From Atlantibacter hermannii (GTDB lineage Bacteria > Pseudomonadota > Gammaproteobacteria > Enterobacterales > Enterobacteriaceae), in contig LR134136.1 of assembly GCA_900635495.1 (NCBI GenBank), forward strand, positions 1,116,001 through 1,180,000: 64,000 nt of DNA, given 5' to 3'. The notes under the pieces were generated by a model, which saw only the letters and a program-made list of their open reading frames with translations, was not told the origin of the DNA and ran no database searches. A program made the translations under genes and the position numbers. Of the stretch, positions 35,881-44,749 are shown piece after piece. Each line of letters begins with the position of its first letter. Position 1 is the first letter of the stretch.

Positions 35881-37861
35881 TTTTCAGCCCTGCTTTGGTA
35901 ATTTCGTCGAAATGCTGGTTTTCCAGTTTCTCGACAGTGGCAACTGGTACGTAGTAATCCACGTCCTCATCAAAGCTTTTCGCAATCCAGGTGATCACGA
36001 TACCTGCGAAGCCAACAATGGCCAGCCACCAGATATGCCAGATCATCGCGAAACCGAAGATGGTGCTGAACAAGCCAATGTAGATACCCGCAGCGCTGTT
36101 TTTCGGCATATGAATTTCTTCATAGTGCGCAGGCTGTTTGTAGGCTTCACCTTTCTCTTTCATTTCCCAGAACGCGTCACGCTCGTGAACTTCCGGCACC
36201 ATGGCAAAGTTATAGAACGGCGGTGGAGAAGCAATTGCCCACTCCAGCGTACGGCCGCCCCACGGGTCACCGGTCAGATCGCGGTTTTTGTTGCGGTCGC
36301 GAACGCTGACAAAGATCTGCAACACGATGCACAGAATACCGCAGGCAATCAGCAGCGCGCCGATTTCAGCCACGGACCATCAGCGGCATGAACATCGGGT
36401 CGATATCCTGGCTTACGCGACGGTCATACCCATGAAGCCCATGCGTACAGCGGCATAAAGGTCCACGAAGAAGCCGATGATCCAGAACCAGAAGGCGCGT
36501 TTGCCCCAGGTTTCGTTCATGGTGGTAACCAAACGCTTTCGGCCACCAGTAAGTCATACCTGCGAAGCAACCGAACACCACACCGCCGATGATAACGTTA
36601 TGGAAGTGCGCAATCAGGAACAGACTGTTGTGCAATACGAAGTCCGCGCCCGGTACGGCCAGCAGTACGCCGGTCATACCACCGATAGAGAAGGTGACGA
36701 TAAAGCCGATAGTCCACAGCATCGCTGAGTGGAACTGGATGCGGCCCTGGTACATGGTGAACAGCCAGTTGAAGATCTTCACCCCAGTCGGGATGGCGAT
36801 AATCATCGTGGTGATACCAAAGAAGGCGTTAACGTTCGCGCCGCTGCCCATGGTGAAGAAGTGGTGCAGCAAACGATGAACGACAGAACCGTGATGGCGA
36901 TGGTTGCCCACACCAGCGAGGTGTAACCAAACAGGCGCTTTCTGGAGAACGTCGAAGTGACTTCAGAGAACACGCCGAACACCGGCAGCACCAGAATGTA
37001 AACTTCCGGATGGCCCCACGCCCAGATCAGGTTCACGTACATCATCATGTTGCCGCCCATATCATTGGTAAAGAAATGGGTGCCCAGATAGCGGTCCAGG
37101 GTTAGCAACGCAATGGTGACGGTTAAAATCGGGAACGAAACAATAATCAGGACGTTAGTACACAGCGCAGTCCAGGTGAACACCGGCATTTTGAACATTG
37201 TCATGCCAGGCGCACGCATCTTCAGGATGGTCACGAAGAAGTTGATACCGGTCAGCGTCGTACCAATACCGGATAACTGAAGACTCCAGATCCAGTAATC
37301 GACCCCCACGCCAGGACTGTATTCAATCCCCGATAGCGGCGGATACGCAACCCAACCGGTCTGCGCGAACTCGCCGACCCCCAGGGAAACGTTCACCAGG
37401 ATTACCCCGACCACCGTGAACCAGAAGCTCAGGTTGTTCAGGAACGGGTAGGCTACGTCACGCGCACCGATCTGCAACGGAACAACAATGTTCATCAGAC
37501 CGATAACGAACGGCATCGCCACGAAGAAGATCATGATAACGCCGTGGGCGGTAAAGATCTGATCGTAGTGGTGCGGCGGCAGGAAGCCCGTTTCGCCAGC
37601 GGAAACCAACAGTTGTTGGGTTCGCATCATGATGGCGTCCGCGAAACCACGGACCAGCATCACAATCGCCACCAGGATGTACATAATCCCCAGGCGTTTA
37701 TGGTCTACCGAAGTAAGCCACTCATTCCACAAATATGACCACTTACCGAAGTAAGTGATTGCTGCCAGTAACGCCGCACCTCCGACGATAATCGCAGCGA
37801 CCGTAACCATGATAATGGGCTCATGGTACGGAATTGCATCCAGTGTAAGTTTTCCGAACAT
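35870..37861 (-). CDS. cyoB: Cytochrome o ubiquinol oxidase subunit I, with a cluster of apparent frameshifts
   Basis: CyoB is the catalytic subunit of bo3 quinol oxidase, reducing O2 at the heme o-CuB centre while pumping protons. Ligands visible include the low-spin heme His in FTAHGVIM and the CuB His in WGHPEVY. The reading frame breaks near 36872 (one base missing in the IVWLHH codons, so the His-His pair is hidden) and then about five times between 36378 and 36530. The C-terminal piece (AEIGALLIACGILCIV to the stop at 35870) is intact. The indels sum to zero and the corrected length is 663 residues, identical to E. coli. The gene is probably intact in the organism. Confidence 0.93.
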
Positions 37862-37880
37862 CGTATTATTCCTCGGCCCC

Positions 37881-38819
37881 TTAGTGAGAGGTTTCCGCGT
37901 GATTCATGTCCATGCCTTCGTGGGCGTTATGCTCCCCTTCAGACTGAGTCACGTCCATGCTTTTCCCGTGTCCCATGAATTTGTTGATGACATCAACAAA
38001 CAGATTCGGTTTAACACTGGAGAAGTATTCGACTTTGTTAAATTCGCTTGGGGCCGCCAGTTTCTCGTAGGTCGTCATATCGTTCATGACCTGAGGAGAT
38101 TGCTTGGCTTTAGCCACCCACTGGTTGAAGGTTTCGGTATCCGGTGTAGCAATAGCTTTAAACTTCATGCCGGAGAAACCTGCGCCACTGTAGTTAGCGG
38201 AAATACCGTCGTAGGTGCCAGCTTCGTTCGCGATCAGATGCAGTTTGGTCTGCATACCGGCCATTGCGTAAATCTGGCTGCCCAGGCGCGGAATAAAGAA
38301 GGAGTTCATCACCGAGTTAGAGGTGATTTTGAATTCCACCGGGGTGTTAGCCGGGAAGGCGATTTCATTTACCGTGGCGATACCCTGCTCCGGATAGATG
38401 AAGAACCATTTCCAGTCCATCGCAATAACTTCAATGGTTACCGGCTTCGCATCGTGCGCCAGCGGTTTGCTGGGTTCGAGCGAGTGCGTGGTTTTCCAGG
38501 TCAGTACCGCGAGGAAAATGATGATAAGGATAGGAATGGTCCAGACCACAGCTTCCACTTTGTTCGAGTGCGACCAGTTGGGGCTGTATTTAGCGTCTTT
38601 ATTAGTTGCCCGATATTTCCAGGCAAAACCGATAGCCATCAAGATGGCAGGGATAACGACGATCAACATCAGCCCGAGGGCGGTCAGTATCAACGAACGT
38701 TGCTCGAGTCCAATCTGTCCTTTTGGGTTGAGAAGCGCAGAATCACAGCCACTGAGTAATACAGTACCCGCGATTAATGACAACAATCCCAAACTTTTAT
38801 TGTATTTCCTGAGTCTCAT
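37881..38819 (-). CDS. cyoA: Cytochrome o ubiquinol oxidase subunit II (lipoprotein)
   Basis: CyoA is the membrane-anchored subunit II of bo3 oxidase; it lacks CuA and helps position ubiquinol. The 312-residue protein has a lipoprotein signal (lipobox LLSGC, Cys25), two transmembrane helices (~40-65 and ~85-110) and a periplasmic cupredoxin domain containing AMDWKWFFIYPEQGIA. The C-terminal tail is His-rich. It is the first gene of cyoABCDE; a PdhR-type site lies 225 bases upstream. Confidence 0.96.
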   Translation of the reverse strand: MRLRKYNKSLGLLSLIAGTVLLSGCDSALLNPKGQIGLEQRSLILTALGLMLIVVIPAILMAIGFAWKYRATNKDAKYSPNWSHSNKVEAVVWTIPILIIIFLAVLTWKTTHSLEPSKPLAHDAKPVTIEVIAMDWKWFFIYPEQGIATVNEIAFPANTPVEFKITSNSVMNSFFIPRLGSQIYAMAGMQTKLHLIANEAGTYDGISANYSGAGFSGMKFKAIATPDTETFNQWVAKAKQSPQVMNDMTTYEKLAAPSEFNKVEYFSSVKPNLFVDVINKFMGHGKSMDVTQSEGEHNAHEGMDMNHAETSH

Positions 38820-39043
38820 TTAACGACCTCAATTCAGGGGGGATTCTGGTGGCGGTTAAAGTGTGCCGGCATTTTACGGGAAGGTTACAACACTGTAAAC
38901 ATTAATGGCATTCTGTCAGCGAGGTGTTACCGTGTTCTGCCATACCTATCACAGATGTTGCGACTTATTTCAAATATACAGTAAAAATGCGCCCTGGCGG
39001 GCGTTATAACAAATCAGGATTGTTAAATTTTTTCTGGCGGGTA

Positions 39044-39058
39044 ATTGGTATAACCAAT
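39044..39058. promoter_or_regulatory. PdhR box upstream of cyoA
   Basis: ATTGGTATAACCAAT is a perfect match to the PdhR recognition pattern ATTGGTNNNACCAAT. In E. coli, PdhR (the pyruvate-sensing repressor of the pdh operon) represses cyoABCDE and ndh, so pyruvate would derepress terminal oxidase synthesis here as well. Confidence 0.82.
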
Positions 39059-39240
39059 CCGGGTGATAAACAAAAACTTAACAAAAAAATATCAAATATA
39101 AGACAAATACTTCACGGAAAATTAATCTAAGACAGGCTGAATCGATAAAGGGAAATTATTGCGCGGTTTTCGGTTTATAAATTCCAAAATTTTTAAGGGC
39201 ACAAAAAAACAATTTTTTGTTAATGCGCTAACGTGCCGCT

Positions 39241-39289
39241 GTTATTTTCGTTACCATGCGTGATTACCACGCTAAATAACGAAAATAAC
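39241..39289. repeat. Long inverted repeat downstream of ampG
   Basis: GTTATTTTCGTTA (39241-39253) and TAACGAAAATAAC (39277-39289) are perfect complements; between them GCGTG and CACGC can extend the stem internally. A second stem (ACAAAAAA/TTTTTTGT, about 39202-39221) lies beside it. On the bottom strand these follow the ampG stop and may end its transcript, though no typical U run follows the long stem. Confidence 0.6.
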
Positions 39290-39314
39290 GTTCATTATTT
39301 AAGCTAAATTAACG

Positions 39315-40783
39315 TTACGGCGTCTTTTTTAACGCCATAAAGTCCAGCAATGCGCCCATAAGAATGCCGCACAGCGCCAGCAGCATACCCACCTCAAGCA
39401 GAACAATTTCTATTGACCAGTCAGTCACCTGTAGCGCGTTCGCGATCAACACCAGCAACCACAGCAGCAGAATGACGAGGCTCGCAAGCAGCACTTTTAA
39501 CGCCAGTCGATAGGCACCCGCATAGTGCGCGCGCGGCATAAAAGCTTCGGTTTGTTGGGCATACTCAAGCGTTTTACGGCACACCAGCAGCAGTACAATG
39601 CCGGGCACAGCAGCGAACACCGAAAACAGATAAAAGTTCGCCCAGCCGTGGGCTTCCACAAACCAGCCGGCAACCGGGCCTACATAAACGCGACCTACCG
39701 CAGACAGGGCAGAGAGCAGCGCGAACTGGGTGGCTGAAAAGGATTTATTGCATAGCGTCATGAGAAGCGCGACAAACGCTGTCGTTCCCATGCCGCCGCA
39801 CAGGTTTTCAAAAAATACCGCGCTCGCCATCGAGATCATATGTTTGTCGGTAATCGACAGCAGCCAGTAGCCGGCGTTGGATACGCCCTGAAGAATGCCG
39901 AAAATCAGCAATGCGCGAAACAGCGTTAGACGCTGCATCAGCACTCCGCCGTATAGCGCACCCACGATGGTGGCGAACAGGCCGAGAGATTTATTCACCA
40001 TGCCGACTTCGCCAGCGTTAAAACCCACGCCGCGAATCAGGAAAGTGGTGGTAAGGCTCATGGCGAAAGCATCGCCCAGCTTATACAGCACAATGAGCAG
40101 CAGGATCAGCCAGGCGTTATTACGCCCAAAGAAGTCACGCAGTGGTGCAACGACTGCTTGCTGGAGCGTTTTAGGAACCGGTATCGCGTCGCTGGGTTCC
40201 GGGGCCAGCCAGGTGGCGATAATGCAGGGATCAGCAGTGCAGCCATCAGCCAGTAAGTGGCCTGCCAGCCGAGCCAGCGGTCAGCCAGCCAGAGCGCCAG
40301 CCCGCCGGAAACCAGCATTGCCAGACGATAACCCAGCACGCTAATGGCCGCGCCGGTGCCGCGTTCTTCTGGCGGTAGTACGTCGGTTTTCCACGCATCG
40401 AAAACAATATCCTGCGAGGCAGAGCAGAAGGCGATGATCACCGCCAGCGCCGCCATCCAGCGCAGTTGCGTGGAGGGTTCCAGAAAGCCCATCGCAGCAA
40501 TGGCGATCAAAAAGCAGCACTTGTGTAATCAACAGCCAACCGCGACGCCGCCCCAGCAGCGGGGCGTAAAGCGATCCATGGCAGGCGACCACAGAAATTT
40601 AAAGACATACGCCTGGCCGACCAGAGAGAAAAAACCAATGGTTTTTAAATCGATATTCTCCACCGTCATCCAGGCCTGCAGGGTTCCGGACGTCAGGGCC
40701 AGCGGCAGGCCGGAAGCGAAGCCCAGCATCAGCAAAATGGCTGATTTAGGCTGCTGAAAAATGCGTAAATAGTGATTGGGCAT
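39315..40783 (-). CDS. ampG: Muropeptide MFS permease AmpG, with three apparent frameshifts
   Basis: AmpG imports GlcNAc-anhydro-MurNAc peptides from the periplasm for cell-wall recycling, which also controls AmpC beta-lactamase induction where present. The N-terminus (YLRIFQQPKSAILLMLGFAS) and the C-terminal half are nearly E. coli-like, with 14 predicted membrane helices. The frame breaks near 40567 (one C missing in FTPPLLGRRRG), near 40511 (an extra T in VLLLIAIAAMG) and near 40231 (one A missing in LIPAIIATWLAPEP). With these corrected the protein is ~489 residues. It lies downstream of yajG, as in E. coli. Confidence 0.92.
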
Positions 40784-40795
40784 TGGAAAGGTAAA

Positions 40796-40813
40796 GGCCC
40801 GGCAAGCCGGGCC
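40796..40813 (-). terminator. GC-rich hairpin between yajG and ampG
   Basis: GGCCCGG and CCGGGCC form a perfect seven-base stem with a four-base loop, followed on the bottom strand by TTTACCTTT. It probably attenuates read-through from yajG into ampG. Confidence 0.65.
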
Positions 40814-40823
40814 TCTCGGTCAA

Positions 40824-41402
40824 TTAGCGAGCGTTTTGCTTAATGAAATCATGCACGCTGGTGTCCTGCGCCATGTCGGCGATGGTGTCGGTCAGGACAG
40901 AGTTAACGGCATTGGCGATGTTTTTATTGGTCGCCTGGAATGCGCCTTCCACGTTGTAGCTTGCGCGATAATTTTTGGTCATCTTGTTGCCGTTATTCGC
41001 CACAGCGACGATAGAAATATCGGCTTTGGTGGCGATGTTATAACGCACATTACCCTGAGAAACGTCTGCATACAGTTGGTTAACGATGATCTGCAACTGA
41101 ACGGCGCCGTTTGGACCAATCATGTAACCGCGCGCGCTCATCTGTTTCTCAAGCACTTCCTGCAACAGGAAGCGAAGATCGCGTGAGGCAGTGAGGGTGA
41201 CGATTTGGTTGTCACGGGTCACTTTAGACAGCGCCTGGTCCTGACGCTGGTCGGCACCGTTAATGCTAATGGTGACGCCCATCAGGCTCGGATCCTGCTG
41301 CGGCAAAGCGATATTGGGTGAAACATCAATAGTTGTCGGCGGCGTTGCGCATCCGGCCAACATAAACAGGGCAATCAGCGGGAAGAGAAGTTTTTTTAAC
41401 AT
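40824..41402 (-). CDS. yajG: Lipoprotein YajG
   Basis: This 192-residue protein has a lipoprotein signal (MLKKLLFPLIALFMLAGC, lipid-modified Cys18) followed by a periplasmic domain close to E. coli YajG. Its function is not established. The residue after Cys is Ala, so sorting to the outer membrane is expected. It is upstream of ampG in the same direction and divergent from bolA. Confidence 0.94.
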   Translation of the reverse strand: MLKKLLFPLIALFMLAGCATPPTTIDVSPNIALPQQDPSLMGVTISINGADQRQDQALSKVTRDNQIVTLTASRDLRFLLQEVLEKQMSARGYMIGPNGAVQLQIIVNQLYADVSQGNVRYNIATKADISIVAVANNGNKMTKNYRASYNVEGAFQATNKNIANAVNSVLTDTIADMAQDTSVHDFIKQNAR

Positions 41403-41703
41403 TTCAGGGTCTCAACGTACATGTAAGCCAATAAAAGAAAATTCTCGCCATCATAGCATCGCCAACGGCGAGGGGAAGTAGCAACGCACGTAAATTCATC
41501 GCGTTGAGTTTTTTATAACCGACCAACATGTTTTCACGGCGAGCAACCTTTTGTCAGGCGCTTGAGGTAGGGTAATTCACAGGTTACGATGAGAAAATGG
41601 GACGAAAGCTAAATATTTGTTGATAAATTGTTATGGTGCCAGGAAAGGCGACTAACATTTAAAGTGATGGATAGCATCGCAGCGTTGTCAGAGGAGCGAA
41701 ATC
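41403..41703. promoter_or_regulatory. Divergent yajG-bolA intergenic region
   Basis: The 301 bases hold no plausible gene and must contain the promoters of yajG and bolA. In E. coli bolA is driven by a stationary-phase sigma-S gearbox promoter; I could not identify a convincing equivalent by eye. Confidence 0.45.
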
Positions 41704-42021
41704 ATGATGATACGTGAGCAAATAGAAACAAAACTCAGGGCAGCGTTTGAACCCGTATTCCTCGAAGTTGTGGATGAAAGCTATCGCCATAATGTTCCGG
41801 CCGGCTCGGAAAGTCATTTCAAAGTCGTTCTGGTCAGCGATCGTTTTGTTGGGGAACGTTTTCTAAACCGACACCGCATGATTTACGGTACGTTGACGGA
41901 GGAACTGGCAAGCACCGTACATGCTTTAGCCCTTCATACCTACAGCACCAAAGAGTGGGAAAGTTTGCAGGATACTCTTTTTGCTTCTCCTCCTTGTCGA
42001 GGTGCTGGAACCATAGCCTGA
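41704..42021 (+). CDS. bolA: BolA family stress and morphology regulator
   Basis: BolA is a stationary-phase protein with a class II KH-like fold that affects cell shape, cell-wall enzyme expression and biofilm switching, and it pairs with monothiol glutaredoxins through conserved His residues. The 105-residue protein (MMIREQIETKLRAAFEPVFL, then NVPAGSESHFKVVLVSDRF and the RHRMIY loop) is almost identical to E. coli BolA. A GAGGAG site precedes the start. It lies upstream of tig. Confidence 0.96.
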   Translation: MMIREQIETKLRAAFEPVFLEVVDESYRHNVPAGSESHFKVVLVSDRFVGERFLNRHRMIYGTLTEELASTVHALALHTYSTKEWESLQDTLFASPPCRGAGTIA

Positions 42022-42369
42022 ACAATGGATTTGCAACAACAGGACATTTTCCAGTATGTTGCGCCAGACAGAGTTTCTAAGAAACGGCCTGCGGGCCGTT
42101 TTGTTTTGCCTGAAAAATGTGCAAAAAGGCGGATTTCAGGCGTGACTCCGCCGGGAATTGTGAAAAAAGCCACAGAGTCGTGTGGTTGCTTTTCTCGACT
42201 CACCATAGTGATGCCGCTATAATGCTGCGTCTTATTTTTCGGAATGTCTTCGGGATGATTCTGACGACAGGGAATGTGATTCTGATTCAGAAGGCATCCT
42301 GGTTCTGCGAAGCGAATAATCAACGGCTTCCAGAGTTGACCGAGCACTGTGATTTTTTGAGGTAACAAG
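42022..42369 (+). promoter_or_regulatory. bolA-tig intergenic region
   Basis: These 348 bases contain the bolA terminator near the left end and must contain the tig promoter. I see no credible small gene; short frames here lack ribosome sites and conservation I can recognise. Confidence 0.5.
42082..42106 (+). terminator. bolA terminator
   Basis: AACGGCC (42083-42089) and GGCCGTT (42094-42100) form a seven-base stem with a TGCG loop, followed by TTGTTTT. Confidence 0.88.
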
Positions 42370-43668
42370 ATGCAAGTTTCAGTTGAAACCACTCAGGGCC
42401 TTGGGCGCCGTGTAACGATTACTATCGCTGCTGACAGCATCGAAAACGCTGTGAAAAGCGAGCTGGTCAACGTGGCGAAAAAAGTACGCATTGACGGTTT
42501 TCGTAAGGGCAAAGTACCGATGAACGTTGTTGCTCAGCGTTATGGCGCATCCGTGCGTCAGGACGTGCTGGGCGACCTGATGAGCCGTCATTTCGTTGAC
42601 GCTATCATTAAAGAAAAAATCAATCCGGCTGGCGCGCCGAACTATGTTCCGGGCGAATACAAACTGGGCGAAGACTTTACCTACGCGGTTGAGTTCGAAG
42701 TTTACCCGGAAGTCGAACTGAAAGATCTCGAATCCATTGAAGTTGTTAAGCCGGTTGTTGAAGTGACCGACGAAGACGTTGATGGCATGCTGGACACGCT
42801 GCGCAAACAGCAGGCGACCTGGACTGAAACCACCGAAGCGGCTGGCGATGAAGATCGCGTAACCATCGACTTCACCGGTTCTGTTGACGGCGAAGAGTTC
42901 GAAGGCGGCAAAGCGTCTGATTTCGTACTGGCAATGGGCCAGGGTCGTATGATCCCGGGCTTCGAAGAAGGTATCAAAGGCCACAAAGCGGGTGACGAGT
43001 TCACCATCGATGTGACTTTCCCGGAAGAATACCACGCTGAAAACCTGAAAGGTAAAGCGGCTAAATTCGTGATCAACCTGAAAAAAGTTGAGCAGCGTGA
43101 ACTGCCGGAACTGACCGAAGAATTCATCAAACGTTTCGGCGTTGAAGATGGTTCCATCGCAGGCCTGCGTACCGAAGTACGTAAAAATATGGATCGTGAG
43201 CTGAAAGGCGCGGTGCGTAACCGCATCAAGTCTCAGGCGATCGAAGGCCTGGTAAAAGCTAACGACATCGACGTACCGGCTGCGCTGATCGACGGCGAAA
43301 TCGACGTGCTGCGCCGTCAGGCTGCACAGCGTTTCGGCGGCAACGAGAAACAAGCGCTGGAACTGCCGCGCGAGCTGTTTGAAGAGCAAGCGAAACGCCG
43401 TGTGGTTGTGGGCCTGCTGCTGGGCGAAGTGATTCGTACCAACGAGCTGAAAGCCGACGACGAGCGCGTAAAAGCGCTGATCGAAGAAATGGCATCTGCT
43501 TACGAAGATCCGAGCGAAGTTATCGAGTTCTACAGCAAAAACAAAGAGCTGATGGACAACATGCGTAACGTTGCCCTGGAAGAGCAGGCTGTTGAAGCGG
43601 TACTGGCGAAAGCGAAAGTGACCGAGCAAGCGACCACCTTTAACGAACTGATGAACCAGCAGGCATAA
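42370..43668 (+). CDS. tig: Trigger factor (ribosome-associated chaperone)
   Basis: Trigger factor docks at ribosomal protein L23 and shields nascent chains; it also has peptidyl-prolyl isomerase activity. The 432-residue protein has the N-terminal ribosome-binding domain with the signature GFRKGKVP (~residues 43-50), a central FKBP domain (~160-245, DRVTIDFTGSVDGEEFEGG) and the C-terminal chaperone arms. Length and sequence are essentially those of E. coli. It precedes clpP-clpX-lon, forming a protein-quality block. Confidence 0.97.
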   Translation: MQVSVETTQGLGRRVTITIAADSIENAVKSELVNVAKKVRIDGFRKGKVPMNVVAQRYGASVRQDVLGDLMSRHFVDAIIKEKINPAGAPNYVPGEYKLGEDFTYAVEFEVYPEVELKDLESIEVVKPVVEVTDEDVDGMLDTLRKQQATWTETTEAAGDEDRVTIDFTGSVDGEEFEGGKASDFVLAMGQGRMIPGFEEGIKGHKAGDEFTIDVTFPEEYHAENLKGKAAKFVINLKKVEQRELPELTEEFIKRFGVEDGSIAGLRTEVRKNMDRELKGAVRNRIKSQAIEGLVKANDIDVPAALIDGEIDVLRRQAAQRFGGNEKQALELPRELFEEQAKRRVVVGLLLGEVIRTNELKADDERVKALIEEMASAYEDPSEVIEFYSKNKELMDNMRNVALEEQAVEAVLAKAKVTEQATTFNELMNQQA

Positions 43669-43696
43669 GCCTCCCGGAACCGCAGTGAGTTGTAAA

Positions 43697-43727
43697 AGGC
43701 CCGTCCGATTGCGACGGGCTTTTTTTC
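43697..43727 (+). terminator. tig terminator
   Basis: GGCCCGTC and GACGGGCT form a stem around a short loop, followed by seven T residues. Confidence 0.92.
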
Positions 43728-43796
43728 GTCTGAAGTTAGCGCAAGGACGGATAAACCAGAGTTTCAATATTCGCGTAACATGAAAAGATTGTTATG

Positions 43797-43825
43797 CTTG
43801 AAACTTAGGGTGCTGAACCCCATAA
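43797..43825 (+). promoter_or_regulatory. Sigma-32 (heat-shock) promoter of clpP-clpX
   Basis: CTTGAAA at 43797-43803 and CCCCATAA at 43818-43825 are separated by 14 bases, an almost perfect match to the RpoH consensus. It lies about 170 bases upstream of clpP, whose E. coli counterpart is also heat-shock controlled. Confidence 0.88.
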
Positions 43826-43993
43826 ATCTGGATATATCCGCATCAACAAACCCAAAATTTGATCTATTGTGGGTAGGGACTCTGGCTGATAATCCGTCCT
43901 GAAGGGTGACAAGACCCGGTAGCGTGGTCATTCGTCACGGTCTCAAGTAAAATTGGTGCAGCAGATTACGTAAATTTTTTCCAGGAGACGGAA

Positions 43994-44617
43994 ATGTCAT
44001 ACAGCGGCGAACGAGAAGTAATGGCACCCCATATGGCCCTGGTGCCAATGGTTGTTGAACAAACATCACGTGGTGAGCGTTCTTACGATATTTTTTCCCG
44101 TCTGCTCAAGGAACGCGTTATCTTTTTAACCGGTCAGGTTGAAGATCACATGGCAAACCTGATTGTGGCGCAGATGCTGTTTCTGGAAGCGGAAAACCCA
44201 GAAAAAGATATTTACCTCTATATTAACTCCCCGGGCGGGGTGATCACGGCGGGTATGTCTATTTATGACACCATGCAGTTTATCAAACCTGACGTGAGCA
44301 CGATTTGTATGGGCCAGGCGGCATCAATGGGCGCATTCCTGTTGACCGCAGGGGCAAAAGGCAAACGTTTCTGTCTGCCTAACTCCCGCGTTATGATCCA
44401 CCAGCCGTTAGGCGGTTATCAGGGTCAGGCAACGGATATCGAGATCCACGCGCGTGAAATTTTGAAAGTTAAAGCGCGTATGAATGAACTAATGGCGCAG
44501 CACACAGGTCAACCGCTAGAGCAGATCGAAAGAGATACCGAGCGCGACCGTTTCCTCTCTGCAGATCAGGCTGTAGAGTATGGACTGGTTGACTCCATTT
44601 TAACTCACCGCCAGTGA
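43994..44617 (+). CDS. clpP: ATP-dependent Clp protease proteolytic subunit
   Basis: ClpP forms the two-ring serine protease chamber that degrades substrates unfolded by ClpX or ClpA. The 207-residue precursor has the catalytic Ser111 in GQAASMGAF, His136 in MIHQPLGG and an Asp near residue 185, and the same length as E. coli ClpP including the short propeptide. It is downstream of a heat-shock promoter and 132 bases upstream of clpX. Confidence 0.97.
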   Translation: MSYSGEREVMAPHMALVPMVVEQTSRGERSYDIFSRLLKERVIFLTGQVEDHMANLIVAQMLFLEAENPEKDIYLYINSPGGVITAGMSIYDTMQFIKPDVSTICMGQAASMGAFLLTAGAKGKRFCLPNSRVMIHQPLGGYQGQATDIEIHAREILKVKARMNELMAQHTGQPLEQIERDTERDRFLSADQAVEYGLVDSILTHRQ

Positions 44618-44749
44618 TACCTGCGGCAATGGGCCGCTATACTATAGAGTATCAGTTGGCGGCTCATTGTGCGCAAACTCCGGTTTGCGCCTGAGAATGG
44701 CATTGCGTCGTCGTGTGCGGCACAAAGAACAGAAAAGAGGTTTTGACTC

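Larger units (their letters stand above)
38820..39314. promoter_or_regulatory. cyoA upstream region and cyoA-ampG spacer
   Basis: These 495 bases contain no plausible gene. The part near 38820-39130 should hold the cyo promoter(s) and the PdhR box listed separately. The part near 39190-39290 holds two inverted repeats downstream of ampG. I cannot place -10/-35 elements with confidence. Confidence 0.6.

Noticed and set aside
42379..43767. Long antisense frame (462 codons) opposite tig
   Set aside because: It mirrors a highly conserved gene on the other strand and has no ribosome site or recognisable domain. The same applies to long antisense frames opposite thiI (7921-9078) and lon (46965-48479).
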